A stretch of DNA of 64,000 nt from DATLLN01 sp963720885 (GTDB taxonomy: Bacteria; Actinomycetota; Thermoleophilia; Gaiellales; JAICJC01). The notes beneath the pieces were generated by a model. The model was not told the DNA's origin and did no database searches. It saw only the letters and a list, made by a program, of their open reading frames with translations. Within the stretch, counting starts at the first letter, position 1; each line of letters opens with the position of its first letter. Both the position numbers and the translations under genes were made by a program. Shown piece by piece: positions 1 through 10,616 of the stretch. Location of the stretch: assembly GCA_963720885.1 (NCBI GenBank), contig CAVRGW010000006.1:868001-932000 (forward strand), written 5' to 3'.

Positions 1-1
1 C

Positions 2-2340
2 CGCACCGAGATCCTCGGCCTGATGAAGGCGCAGATGGTCAAGAACGCCGTCATCGTGCCCACCGGGGCGAAGGGCGGGTTCGTGCTCAAGCAGCCGCCG
101 GCCGACCGCGGCGAGCTGATGGAGGAGGAGCGCCGGCAGTACATCACGCTGATGCGGGGCATGCTCGACCTGACCGACAACATCGCGGCCGGCGGAGTCG
201 TGAGACCGGCCGAGGTGCGAGTGCTCGACCCGGACACCGACGCGTACCTCGTGGTGGCCGCCGACAAGGGCACCGCCCATCTCTCGGACACTGCCAACGA
301 GGTCAGCATCGAGTACGGGCACTGGCTGGGCGACGCCTACGCCTCCGGCGGATCAGACGGATACGACCACAAGGCGCTGGGCATCACCGCCAAGGGCGCA
401 TGGGAGAGCGTCAAGCGCCACTTCCGCGAGATGGGCCGCGACGTGATGACGGAGCCGTTCACCGTTGTCGGTATCGGCGACATGTCCGGCGACGTCTTCG
501 GCAACGGCATGCTCCTGTCGCCCGTTACCCGGCTGGTGGCCGCGTTCGATCACCGTCACGTGTTCATCGACCCGTCGCCCGATGCGGCGTCGTCGTTCGC
601 CGAGCGGCAGCGGCTGTTCGCCCTCGCCGGCTCGTCGTGGGACGACTACGACCGGACGCTGATCTCCGAAGGTGGAGGCGTCTGGCCGCGGACGGCCAAG
701 TCGGTGTCGTTGTCGCCACAGGCACGCGAAGCTCTGGGCGTCTCGAGCGAGAGCATGTCGCCGACGGAGCTGTGCCACGCGGTTCTGCGGGCGCCTGTCG
801 ACCTGTTCTGGAACGGCGGCATCGGCACGTTCGTCAAGGCCGAGTCCGAGTCGAACGCCGACGTCGGCGACCGTGCCAACGACGCGCTGCGCGTGAACGG
901 CGCAGAGCTGCGCGCGAAGGTGGTCGGCGAGGGCGGCAACCTGGGCTTCACCCAGCGCGGCCGCATCGAGTACGCGATGGCCGGCGGCCGCATCAACACG
1001 GACGCGATCGACAACTCCGCCGGCGTCGACTGCTCGGACCACGAGGTCAACCTGAAGATCCTGCTGTCACTGCCCATCGGCGCCGGGGAGCTGACGATGG
1101 ACGACCGCAACGTGCTGCTGCAGGCGGTCGCCGGCGACGTCACGAAGCACGTCCTTTACGACAACTACCTCCAGGTGCAGATCCTCTCTCAGGAGCAGGC
1201 GGTGTCGCACCTGCGGATGGAGCATTACGAGGATCTGATGACTGAGCTCGAGGCGTCGGGCATGCTCGACCGGGAGCTCGAGTCGCTGCCCTCGTCCGAG
1301 GCGATGGCCGAGCGCCAGCGCAACGGGCGCGGGCTCGTGCGGCCGGAGCTGTGCGTTCTGCTGGCCTACGCGAAGCGGCTGCTCCGCGAGCAGGTGACCG
1401 CTTCGACGCTGCCGGACGACGACTACCTCCACAGCGATCTGGCCGCCTACTTCCCGCCGGCCGTGACTGAGCGGTTCGGCGCCTACGTCGCGACCCACCC
1501 GCTGCGCCGGGAGATGATCGCCACGATCGTCACCAACGACGTCATCAACTCGATGGGCATCACGTTCGTGCCGCGGATGGCGGCCGAGACCGGGGCGTCG
1601 CCGGACGAGGTGGCCCGTGCGTTCATCGCCGCCCGCGAGGTGAGCGTCGCGCGCAATCGCTGGGACGACATCGAAGGGCTCGACGGCGTCGTGCCGGGCG
1701 ACGTCCAGGCCGGGATGATGACGGGCGTCGACACGATGGTCGAGCAGCTCGCCCGCTGGTACCTCCAGCACGTGCCCGATCTGGCGATCGGGGCGGAGGT
1801 CGCGGCGACCGGGCCGGCGTTCGCGGAGCTGGTCGCCAATCTCGAGACGGCGGCCACAGGCACTTGGCGCTCGGCACACGACGAGCGGCTGGCCGACCTG
1901 CGGGCGGACGGCGTCCCCGAGCGGCCAGCACGGTTCGCGGCGATGGTGCCCGACCTGGTCTACGCGCCGGACATCATCGCCGTGTCCCGGGAGAGCGGCC
2001 GGACGATCGGGGATGTCGCCCACGCATTCTTCGTGGTCGGCGAGCGTCTCTACCTGGACGCCATCCAGGACCGGGTGGCGGGGCTGCCGGCCGAGACCAG
2101 GTGGCAGCGGCTGGCGTGGGCGTCGCAGCTCGACGATCTGCGGCTGCTCCGCCGCCAGATCGTGTTCCGGGTGATCCTGCAGAGCGAAGGCGCGGAGATC
2201 GACTCGGCGGTCGATGCGTATCTGGCCGCCCGCGTCGATCCCTATCAGCGGCTCGCCCGGCTGATCGAGAGCACCGCGGGCGCGACCGACGACGCCTCGG
2301 TCGTGATGGTCATGGTGCACCAGATCCGGCAGGTCGTCTC

Positions 2341-2344
<4 letters not shown>
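2..2344 (+). CDS. NAD-specific glutamate dehydrogenase, large type (5' truncated by window edge)
   Basis: This is the C-terminal ~780 residues of a large (GDH-180-like) NAD-glutamate dehydrogenase, which oxidatively deaminates glutamate to 2-oxoglutarate and ammonia in the cytosol. The frame is open from base 2, so the real start lies upstream. Visible family motifs are VKNAVIVPTGAKGGF, DKGTAHLSDTAN and the nucleotide-binding stretch VVGIGDMSGDVFGNGML, followed by the long alpha-helical C-terminal domain typical of this class. The stop codon TGA overlaps the CTG start of the next gene (CTGA), implying translational coupling. The link to the downstream gene is positional only. Confidence 0.93.
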
Positions 2345-4319
<1,975 letters not shown>

Positions 4320-4323
<4 letters not shown>

Positions 4324-5009
4324 GCGGACAGGCTGCGCTCAAGGCGGAGGCGGCGGACGCAGCCGTCGAGGCCGAGGTGCGCAGCGGCATGCGGCTGGGG
4401 CTGGGCACCGGGTCGACCGCTGCGCTGATGCTGGAGTCGCTTGCGCGCCGCCTGCAGGACGGCCGGCTGGAGCGGATCGAGGGCGTCCCCACCAGCGAGG
4501 TGACCGCCGCCCGGTGCCGCGAGCTGGGCATCCCGGTGCGGTCGCTGGAGGAGCTGCCGGCGCTGGACGTGGGCATCGACGGCGCCGACGAGATCGACCC
4601 CGAGTTGCGGCTGATCAAGGGCCTGGGCGGCGCATTCCTGCGCGAGAAGGTGGTGGCGGCCGCCGCCCGCCGGTTCGTGGTGGTGGCGGACGAGTCGAAG
4701 CTCGTCGGCCGGCTCGGCGATCACGCCCCGCTGCCGGTCGAAGTCGTCCAGTTCGCGGCGGCCGGATGCGATCGCCGGCTCCGGCAACGGGGCTGGCGGC
4801 CCGAGCTGCGGATGGCCGGCGACCGCCCATATGTCACCGACGAGGGCAACCATGTGTTCGACTGCCGGCGTGACGACTGGAGCGAGCCTCTGGCGCTGGA
4901 GGCCGGCCTGTGCTCGGTCCCGGGTGTTGTCGCCCACGGGTTGTTCCTGGACTACGCCCGAGCGGCCTACGTCGCCACGTCGGACGGCGTGCGCGTGCTC
5001 GGCTCGTAG
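4320..5009 (+). CDS. rpiA: Ribose-5-phosphate isomerase A
   Basis: This 229-residue enzyme interconverts ribose-5-phosphate and ribulose-5-phosphate in the pentose phosphate pathway. Diagnostic motifs are RLGLGTGSTAA near residue 25, DVGIDGADEIDPELRLIKG near 85 and GGAFLREKVVAAA, holding the catalytic acidic and lysine residues. The C-terminal PGVVAHGLF...DGVRVL matches the family end. The GTG start at 4320 overlaps the stop of the upstream gene by four bases. The last ~43 bases overlap the end of the convergent methyltransferase gene. Length is normal for RpiA. Confidence 0.95.
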
Positions 5010-5812
5010 GCGGCGCCCTCGAGCCGGCTGCGCATGACTGCCACCGCCTCGGGGCTCTCGTCGATCAGCACGTACTCGCGGCCCAGCGCCTGGCAGACCG
5101 CGCCGAGCGTGCCCGAGCCGGCGAACGGATCCAGGCAGCGATCGCCGGGTCGGGTGGACGCCTGCACCATCCTGCGCACCAGTCCCTCCGGCTTCTGCGT
5201 CGGATACCCGGTCTTCTCCTTGCCGGTCGGCGAGACGATGGTGTGCCACCAGACATCCGTCGGCAGCTTGCCTCGCGCCGCCTTCTCGGGGGTGACCAGT
5301 CCGGGCGCCATGTAGGGCTCGCGCTCGATCGCCTCGGCGTCGAACAGGTACGCGTCGGGATCGCGCACGTACACCAGGATCGTGTCGTGCTTGGCCGGCC
5401 AGCGCCGCCGCGGCTTGCCGCCGTAGTCGTAGGCCCAGATGATCTCGTTGAGGAAGCACTCCGGCCCGAACAGCTCGTCCAGCCGCAGCTTGGCCCGGTG
5501 CGCCTCGCGGTAGTCGAGATGCAGGTAGAGGGTTCCCTGGGCCGACAGCAGGCGATGCATCTCCTGCAGGCGCGGCTCGAGGAAGGCCGGGTAGTCGTCG
5601 AACCGGTCGTCGTACGCCGACCGCGAGACCTCCTCGGTGCGGTACCGGCGGCCGCCGAACCCCTGCCGGTCGCCGTCCGGGTCGGCCTGCGTCCGCAGCG
5701 TGCGGCGAGTCCGCGTCCGGCCTGTGTTGAACGGCGGGTCGGTGTAGATCAGGGTGAACGAGCCCGACTCGAGCTCGGGCATCAGGGCGAGGTTGTCGCC
5801 CTCCAGGATCAC
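4967..5812 (-). CDS. Site-specific DNA methyltransferase, beta-class (N6-adenine/N4-cytosine type)
   Basis: The 281-residue protein has the catalytic DPPF motif early (residues 25-28, in YTDPPFNTG) and the SAM-binding DPFAGSGTLG motif late (residues 228-237). This order defines beta-class amino-methyltransferases. The middle region (about 35-200) would carry target recognition; residues 33-70 are a basic, charged insertion I do not recognise. No restriction endonuclease is adjacent, so it looks like an orphan methyltransferase. The GTG start overlaps the stop of the desaturase gene (GTGA), and the 3' end overlaps rpiA convergently. Target base and site cannot be read from sequence. Confidence 0.9.
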   Translation of the reverse strand: MILEGDNLALMPELESGSFTLIYTDPPFNTGRTRTRRTLRTQADPDGDRQGFGGRRYRTEEVSRSAYDDRFDDYPAFLEPRLQEMHRLLSAQGTLYLHLDYREAHRAKLRLDELFGPECFLNEIIWAYDYGGKPRRRWPAKHDTILVYVRDPDAYLFDAEAIEREPYMAPGLVTPEKAARGKLPTDVWWHTIVSPTGKEKTGYPTQKPEGLVRRMVQASTRPGDRCLDPFAGSGTLGAVCQALGREYVLIDESPEAVAVMRSRLEGAAYEPSTRTPSDVAT

Positions 5813-6765
5813 CCGTCGGTGCTGCGCGAGAGCTTGCGGGCGATCTGATCTCGCGTGGGCCGGCGGACGTTGCGCACCAGTCCGACCTTCTCCCAGCTGG
5901 CGATCAGGATGCCGGAGATGTCGATCTGCCGCCAGCCGAGGCCATGGAATGCGGAGGTGGGGAAGACGTGGTGGTTGTGGTGCCACGCCTCGCCAAGTGA
6001 CGGGATCGCCAGCACCCAGTTGTTCGTCGACTTGTCGTATGCGGCGAACGGTCGACGGCCGAAGAAGTGGCAGATCGAGTTGACGCTCCACGTGACGTGG
6101 TGGTTCAGGAACAACCGCACGAGGCCGCCCCACAGCAGCCCTGTCAGCGCGCCCTTCCATGTGCCTCCGGTCAGCGCATACCCCAGCGCGAACGGCAGCA
6201 CGAACCCGAGCACGGCCCACAGGACGAAGGTCCGGTCGATGAACCGCACCATCTTGTCCTCGACCAGGTCACGTCCCAGGCGCGCGCGGTCGGCCGCCGC
6301 CGGGTGGACGAACATCCAGCCGACGTGCGCGTGCAGCAGCCCGCGCAGCTGGCCGCCGATGCCGCCGCCGAATCCGTGGTGCGGGCTGTGCGGGTCGCCC
6401 TCCTTGTCGGAGTGCGCGTGGTGTGTGCGGTGGTCGACGGCCCACGTGATGGCCGAGCCTTGCAGCGACATCGAGCCCAGCACCAACAGTGTTGCCTTGA
6501 GCGGCGGAATGGCCTCGAACGCCTGGTGCGTGAGCATCCGGTGGAAGCCGACGGTGACGCCGAGCCCCATCAGCACGTACAACACCACCAGCAGGAGGAT
6601 GTCCGTCCAGCCAACGGCAAGGTTCCACAGCAGCGCGATGGCGACCACGAACGCCACGAACGGGACGACCGTGATCGTCAGCATGATGGTCTTCTGGCCC
6701 CAGCCCGCGGCCTCCTCGTGATCCTGCGGCTCGAGTGTCGGGGCCGGAGTGGCTGTGTCGATCAC
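5809..6765 (-). CDS. Acyl-CoA/fatty acid desaturase, delta-9 type
   Basis: This 318-residue membrane di-iron enzyme introduces a double bond into acyl chains. Three histidine boxes are visible: HRMLTH (residues 75-80), HRTHH (112-116) and HHNHH near 262. Hydrophobic membrane segments lie around 27-48, 53-72, 92-104 and 185-225. No fused cytochrome b5 or rubredoxin domain is present, so an external electron donor is needed. The GTG start at 6765 overlaps the stop of the glycosylase gene, and the stop overlaps the methyltransferase start. The in-frame sequence upstream of the GTG lies inside the glycosylase gene and is rejected as coding. Confidence 0.93.
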   Translation of the reverse strand: MIDTATPAPTLEPQDHEEAAGWGQKTIMLTITVVPFVAFVVAIALLWNLAVGWTDILLLVVLYVLMGLGVTVGFHRMLTHQAFEAIPPLKATLLVLGSMSLQGSAITWAVDHRTHHAHSDKEGDPHSPHHGFGGGIGGQLRGLLHAHVGWMFVHPAAADRARLGRDLVEDKMVRFIDRTFVLWAVLGFVLPFALGYALTGGTWKGALTGLLWGGLVRLFLNHHVTWSVNSICHFFGRRPFAAYDKSTNNWVLAIPSLGEAWHHNHHVFPTSAFHGLGWRQIDISGILIASWEKVGLVRNVRRPTRDQIARKLSRSTDG

Positions 6766-7352
6766 GCGAGCTCCTTTCGCGCTTTCTCGGCGCGAACCTT
6801 CTGCTTGTGGGCGCGCTTGGCGGCCTGGTACTCGGCGAGCTCCTCGGGCGTTGTCACGTCGCCAAGCGTCGGGTGTGCGGGAAGCACGCTCTCCCAGCCG
6901 GGCGGCCGGACGCCGTACTGCTTGATCAGCGTGGCGACGATGCTGCGCACCTTCATGTCGCCGATCCCCGGCAGCGACCCGACGCGCTTCGCGAGATCGG
7001 CCGCGTCCGTCGCCTCCGTCCACACGCGCGACCCGTCGCCGCCGAACCGCTCGGCCAGATCGGCGCAGAGCGCCTGCACGCGCTCGGCCATCGCTCCGGG
7101 GAAGCGGTGGATCGCCGGACGCTCGCGGAACACCTCCGACAGCTCGGCCGGATCGGTCGCCGCGATCCGCGCCGGGTCGAGATGGCCCAGGCGCCGCTTG
7201 ATCTCGAGCGGACCGGAGAACGCCTTCTGCACGGTGACCTGCTGGTCGAGCACGAACCCGATCAAGAGCGCGTTCGGGTCTTCCGCGATCAGCCGGTTGG
7301 CATCGTCATCGTTCGTCCACGGCAGGGACGCGGGTTGGGTCGCGGATGCCAC
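6762..7352 (-). CDS. HhH-GPD family protein (DNA base-excision glycosylase-like)
   Basis: The 196-residue protein resembles the uncharacterised actinobacterial HhH-GPD family. It has LIGFVLDQQVTVQKAF near the N-terminus and a helix-hairpin-helix-like LPGIGDMKVRSIVATL around residues 130-145. The family suggests base-excision repair, but substrate is unknown and I do not see a canonical HhH lysine plus catalytic aspartate arrangement with certainty. The C-terminus is strongly basic. GTG start at 7352; TAGGCT sits six bases upstream with no Shine-Dalgarno sequence. It heads a coupled operon with the desaturase and methyltransferase. Confidence 0.85.
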   Translation of the reverse strand: MASATQPASLPWTNDDDANRLIAEDPNALLIGFVLDQQVTVQKAFSGPLEIKRRLGHLDPARIAATDPAELSEVFRERPAIHRFPGAMAERVQALCADLAERFGGDGSRVWTEATDAADLAKRVGSLPGIGDMKVRSIVATLIKQYGVRPPGWESVLPAHPTLGDVTTPEELAEYQAAKRAHKQKVRAEKARKELA

Positions 7353-7358
7353 GTGGAC

Positions 7359-7364
7359 AGCCTA
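7359..7364 (-). promoter_or_regulatory. Putative -10 box TAGGCT for the glycosylase-desaturase-methyltransferase operon
   Basis: TAGGCT on the minus strand ends six bases before the GTG start at 7352 and no ribosome binding site lies between, consistent with a leaderless transcript. It overlaps the stop codon of the upstream SDR gene. Confidence 0.5.
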
Positions 7365-8078
7365 CCTGTATCCGGCCGTGGCAGACCCGGACTCCAACGC
7401 CTCGCAAATCCACCTGGCGACCTTCTCCGGCGGGTCGCCGCCCATCCTCCGGCCGGTGTCGCCGCGCGACGTCGCCGAGAAGCGCGTGTCGGTCAGCGCT
7501 GGCTTGACGTTGACCACGTGGACACCGTGGTCTCGCAGCTCGCGGAACGCAGTCCGGCTGAGCAGGTCGACGGCCGCCTTGCTGGCGGCGTACGCGCCGC
7601 TGCCGGGGTCGGGGAACTCGCCGACGATCGACGAGACGTTGACGATCCCGCCACCTTGGCCCTGTCGGACGAGCACCTCACCGGCGGCGCGGACCCCGTT
7701 GATCACGCCGAGCACGTTCGTCCGGAACATGTCGGCGACCCGATCAGGGTCGATTTCATGCAGCAGCCCGAACGCGCCGTAGCCTGCGTTGTTGACCATG
7801 ATGTCGAGCTTGCCTCCCCAGGCTACAGCCCGGTCGACGAGCCCCTGCACCTGGTCGTAGTCACCGACGTCGCAGACGACCGCCAGCCCGGCGACCTCCT
7901 CGGCCACCGGCCGCAGACGCTCCGCGCTGCGCGATGCGACCACCACCCGGGCTCCGCGGTCGCGAAGCGCGACGGCCGTTGCCGTGCCGATGCCGGTTGA
8001 CGCGCCGGTGACGATGGCCGTCGATCCCTCGATCGTGACCTGCGCTCCGCGTGGGCCTGGGACGTCCCGCTCCTGCAT
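7362..8078 (-). CDS. Short-chain dehydrogenase/reductase (SDR)
   Basis: This 238-residue classical SDR has the dinucleotide-binding motif TGASTGIG (about residues 24-31), NNAG near 95 and the catalytic Ser...YAASK set (NVSSIVGEF then GAYAASK). It should be a cytosolic NAD(P)-dependent oxidoreductase; substrate cannot be inferred. The ATG at 8078 is preceded by GGGAGGA at good spacing, which supports this start over internal GTG codons. It runs divergently from the small membrane protein gene at 8121 and ends against the promoter of the following operon. Confidence 0.88.
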   Translation of the reverse strand: MQERDVPGPRGAQVTIEGSTAIVTGASTGIGTATAVALRDRGARVVVASRSAERLRPVAEEVAGLAVVCDVGDYDQVQGLVDRAVAWGGKLDIMVNNAGYGAFGLLHEIDPDRVADMFRTNVLGVINGVRAAGEVLVRQGQGGGIVNVSSIVGEFPDPGSGAYAASKAAVDLLSRTAFRELRDHGVHVVNVKPALTDTRFSATSRGDTGRRMGGDPPEKVARWICEALESGSATAGYR

Positions 8079-8106
8079 GCTTCCTCCCGATCGGTTGCCC
8101 CAACGC

Positions 8107-8112
8107 TACCCT
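8107..8112 (+). promoter_or_regulatory. Putative -10 box TACCCT for the small membrane protein gene
   Basis: TACCCT lies eight bases before the ATG at 8121 with no Shine-Dalgarno sequence between, the same leaderless layout seen at many genes in this window. Confidence 0.45.
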
Positions 8113-8120
8113 GTCGGGCG

Positions 8121-8345
8121 ATGAAGCTGCTACTCGCGTGGGAGCGCCTGCGAGGGCCCGTGCAGTTCCTGATATCGCTGCCGGTGACGATCGTGCTGCT
8201 GTTCCTGCTCCATCTCGGTCCGCTCAACCAGCCGCCCGCGCGTGCGCTGTTCTACGGCGTGTTCTGGGGGCTGCTGGCGTCGCTCGCGATCACGCTCGCA
8301 TCGCAGAACGAGGCGCGCAAGCGCCGCGGCGAGCCGCTCGAATAG
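8121..8345 (+). CDS. Small membrane protein, unknown function
   Basis: The 74-residue product has two hydrophobic segments (about residues 15-32 and 43-58) and a basic, charged C-terminus (NEARKRRGEPLE), as in the small two-helix membrane proteins common in actinobacteria. I do not recognise a named family. It sits between divergent SDR and convergent alcohol dehydrogenase genes. The GC-typical codon use, a clear ATG and the -10 box support a real gene. Confidence 0.65.
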   Translation: MKLLLAWERLRGPVQFLISLPVTIVLLFLLHLGPLNQPPARALFYGVFWGLLASLAITLASQNEARKRRGEPLE

Positions 8346-9500
8346 CTAACGGGTCACGCCCAGCGCCAGTCCCGCCCGGTACGCAGCGACCACCTCGTCC
8401 GCCGACCACGGCGACGGCGCGACCGAGATGAAGTAGTCGGCGAGCGCCTTCTCGGCGAGCCCGGGCAGCTGGTCCTCGCGGACGCCGACCGACGCCAGCG
8501 TCTCGAACTCGAGCTCCGCCAGGATCCGCCGCACCGCGCGCACTGCACGGGAACCGTCCCCGCTGCCGTCCTCGGGCTCGTCCAGCGCATCGGCGACCCG
8601 CTCGAACTGCTCGGGCACGTACCTGCGGTCGCGGTCCATCGTCTCGGCCAGCACGAGTCCGATCGTCAGCCCGTGCGGCAGGCCGAACTCGCCGCCCAGC
8701 GCCTGGCCCAGCGAGTGCTCCGACCCGCAGTCCGAGATGTTCATCGCCAGCCCGGCCAGCAGACTCGAGCACGCCATGTCCGACCGCGCATCGGCATCGG
8801 CGCCGTTGCGGACGCAGCGCACCAGCGACCTGCCGGCGAGCCGCGCGGACTCGAGGCCGATCGCGTCGCCGATCGGCGTGCGCGCGGTGACCACCAGCCC
8901 CGCGATCGCCTGGGCGAGCGCGTCGATCCCGGTGTACGCGGTCAGCTTCGGCGGCAGTCCGTGCGTCAGCACCGGATCGACCAGCGCGTGCTGGGCTCGC
9001 AGCAGCGGGCTGGCGATCCCGGCCTTGATGTGGGTCGCCTCGTCGGTGATGACGGCGCCGCCCGAAACCTCCGAGCCGGTGCCGGCCGTGGTCGGCACGC
9101 ACAGCAGCGGCAGCGCCGGCGCCTCGTACTCCACGCCCCCGGCGGCGAACCGCAGGTAGGGGCCGCCCTGGCCGGCGACCAGGCGCGCCGCCTTGGCCGT
9201 GTCCATCGACGAGCCGCCGCCGATCGCGACGACGGCGTCGGCCCCGGACTCGGCCAGCGCCGCAGCGGCATGCTCGACCAGCCCAACGGTGGGCTCGCCC
9301 GGTGCCTTGTCGAACAGGATTGCGTCGGGCACGGCGCCCAGCGTGGCGGCGACGCCCGGGATGAAACCGTCCAGGCCCTCGTCCATGATCACGAAGGGCC
9401 GCACCGCGCCCTCGGCGGCCAACACGTCGGCGAGCTCGCCGGCAACGCCGTCCCCGAAGCGGATCTTGACGGGCAGGTGGTTGCGGAAGGGCGCGATCAT
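8346..9500 (-). CDS. Iron-containing alcohol dehydrogenase / maleylacetate reductase-like
   Basis: The 384-residue protein fits the group III metal-dependent alcohol dehydrogenase superfamily. It has the NAD-binding GGGSSMDTAKA (around residues 95-105), PTTAGTGSEVS, and the metal-binding histidines in SEHSLGQALGG and GLPHGLTIGL. Reaction is NAD(P)H-linked alcohol/aldehyde or maleylacetate-type chemistry; the exact substrate is unknown. The ATG at 9500 (MIAPFRNHLP) is chosen because upstream in-frame sequence is unlike the family and a GAGAGGA sequence precedes this ATG. It diverges from ferritin. Confidence 0.9.
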   Translation of the reverse strand: MIAPFRNHLPVKIRFGDGVAGELADVLAAEGAVRPFVIMDEGLDGFIPGVAATLGAVPDAILFDKAPGEPTVGLVEHAAAALAESGADAVVAIGGGSSMDTAKAARLVAGQGGPYLRFAAGGVEYEAPALPLLCVPTTAGTGSEVSGGAVITDEATHIKAGIASPLLRAQHALVDPVLTHGLPPKLTAYTGIDALAQAIAGLVVTARTPIGDAIGLESARLAGRSLVRCVRNGADADARSDMACSSLLAGLAMNISDCGSEHSLGQALGGEFGLPHGLTIGLVLAETMDRDRRYVPEQFERVADALDEPEDGSGDGSRAVRAVRRILAELEFETLASVGVREDQLPGLAEKALADYFISVAPSPWSADEVVAAYRAGLALGVTR

Positions 9501-9600
9501 CGCTCGTCCTCTCGGCTCTGGTGGATGGCGCGGACGGTCGCCGGCACGGTCGAGTAGCCTACCGGCCGTCCCTCCGAACCGCAGGAGACCCGCACCGACC

Positions 9601-10134
9601 ATGTCTCATGAACGCTTCGCCAAGGCCCTGAACGAGCAGATCGGCTACGAGTTCGGCGCCGCCCAGCAGTACATCGCCATCGCCGTCTACTACGACGCCG
9701 AGACCCTCCCTCGGCTGGCCGCGCACTTCTACCGGCAGGCCCTCGAGGAGCGGAACCACGCGATGATGATGGTGCAGTACCTGCTCGACGCCGACGTGGA
9801 CGTCGCCATCCCCGGCGTCGAGGCCCCGAAGTCGTCGTTCGCGGACGTCGTCGAGCCGGTCGCGCTGGCGCTCGAGCAGGAGAAGCGGGTGAGCGAGCAG
9901 ATCGGCGGGCTGACCACGCTCGCGCGCGAGCTCGGGGACTACTCGGGCGAGCAGTTCCTCCAGTGGTTCATCAAGGAGCAGGTGGAGGAGGTCTCGAGCA
10001 TGTCCAGCCTGCTGACGGTCGTCGAGCGCGCGCGCGAGAATCCCCTGCTGGCCGAGGAGTACCTCGCGCGCGAGACGGTCGGCGATGGGGGCCAAGACCC
10101 CACCTCCCCGCACGCGGCCGGCGGCGCGCTGTAG
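9601..10134 (+). CDS. Non-heme ferritin
   Basis: The 177-residue iron-storage protein shows ferroxidase-centre residues in GYEFGAAQQY (Glu), EERNHA (Glu, His), LEQEKRVSEQ (Glu) and FIKEQVEEVS (Gln/Glu), spaced as in bacterial ferritin (Ftn) four-helix bundles. It would oxidise and store iron in a 24-subunit shell. The ATG at 9601 follows GCAGGAG with 13 bases spacing, and a TAGCCT -10-like box lies at 9555-9560, so this gene has a normal leader. The stop TAG overlaps the GTG of the next gene by one base. Confidence 0.93.
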   Translation: MSHERFAKALNEQIGYEFGAAQQYIAIAVYYDAETLPRLAAHFYRQALEERNHAMMMVQYLLDADVDVAIPGVEAPKSSFADVVEPVALALEQEKRVSEQIGGLTTLARELGDYSGEQFLQWFIKEQVEEVSSMSSLLTVVERARENPLLAEEYLARETVGDGGQDPTSPHAAGGAL

Positions 10135-10604
10135 TGCCCACCCGCCGCGGCTGGGCGCTCGCCTCGCTGGCGATCGCGCCGCTCGCGGCGGGCTGCCTCG
10201 GTGGAGGGTCGGCCGACACCAGCCAGGCCACCCTGACCCGCGCGCAGTTCACCAGCCGCGCCGAGCAGATCTGCACGAGCTACACGAAGAGGATCAGCTC
10301 GCTGCCGGTGCCGTCCGACCTGGCCGGGCTGGCGCAGCAGGGCGAGCGCGCGGTCGGTCTCGAGCAGCAGGAACTGAAGGAACTGCGGGCCCTGGACCCG
10401 CCGCCCGAGCAGGCCGGCCAGGTGAGCGACATGCTCGACGCGATCGAGCATGCGATCGCCGACGGCCATGACCTGATCGACGCCGCGCGGGTCGGCCAGC
10501 GGAAGGCGGTCAATGACGCCGTCACGTCCCTGCAGGGGCATCTGGAGACGGCGAACGAGCTTGCCAAAGAGCTCGACCTCGGCACCTGCGCGATCACCGC
10601 CTGA
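10134..10604 (+). CDS. Predicted lipoprotein, unknown function
   Basis: The 156-residue product starts with a type II signal peptide: basic start, hydrophobic core and lipobox LAAGC with Cys21. The mature part is mainly helical and polar, with two further cysteines (in EQICTSY and DLGTCAIT) that could form a disulfide. It resembles other small actinobacterial surface lipoproteins by architecture only. The GTG start overlaps the ferritin stop, suggesting cotranscription, but no iron-binding motif is evident. A second lipoprotein of similar plan lies at 31346. Confidence 0.75.
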   Translation: MPTRRGWALASLAIAPLAAGCLGGGSADTSQATLTRAQFTSRAEQICTSYTKRISSLPVPSDLAGLAQQGERAVGLEQQELKELRALDPPPEQAGQVSDMLDAIEHAIADGHDLIDAARVGQRKAVNDAVTSLQGHLETANELAKELDLGTCAITA

Positions 10605-10616
10605 GCCCCCGCGCCC

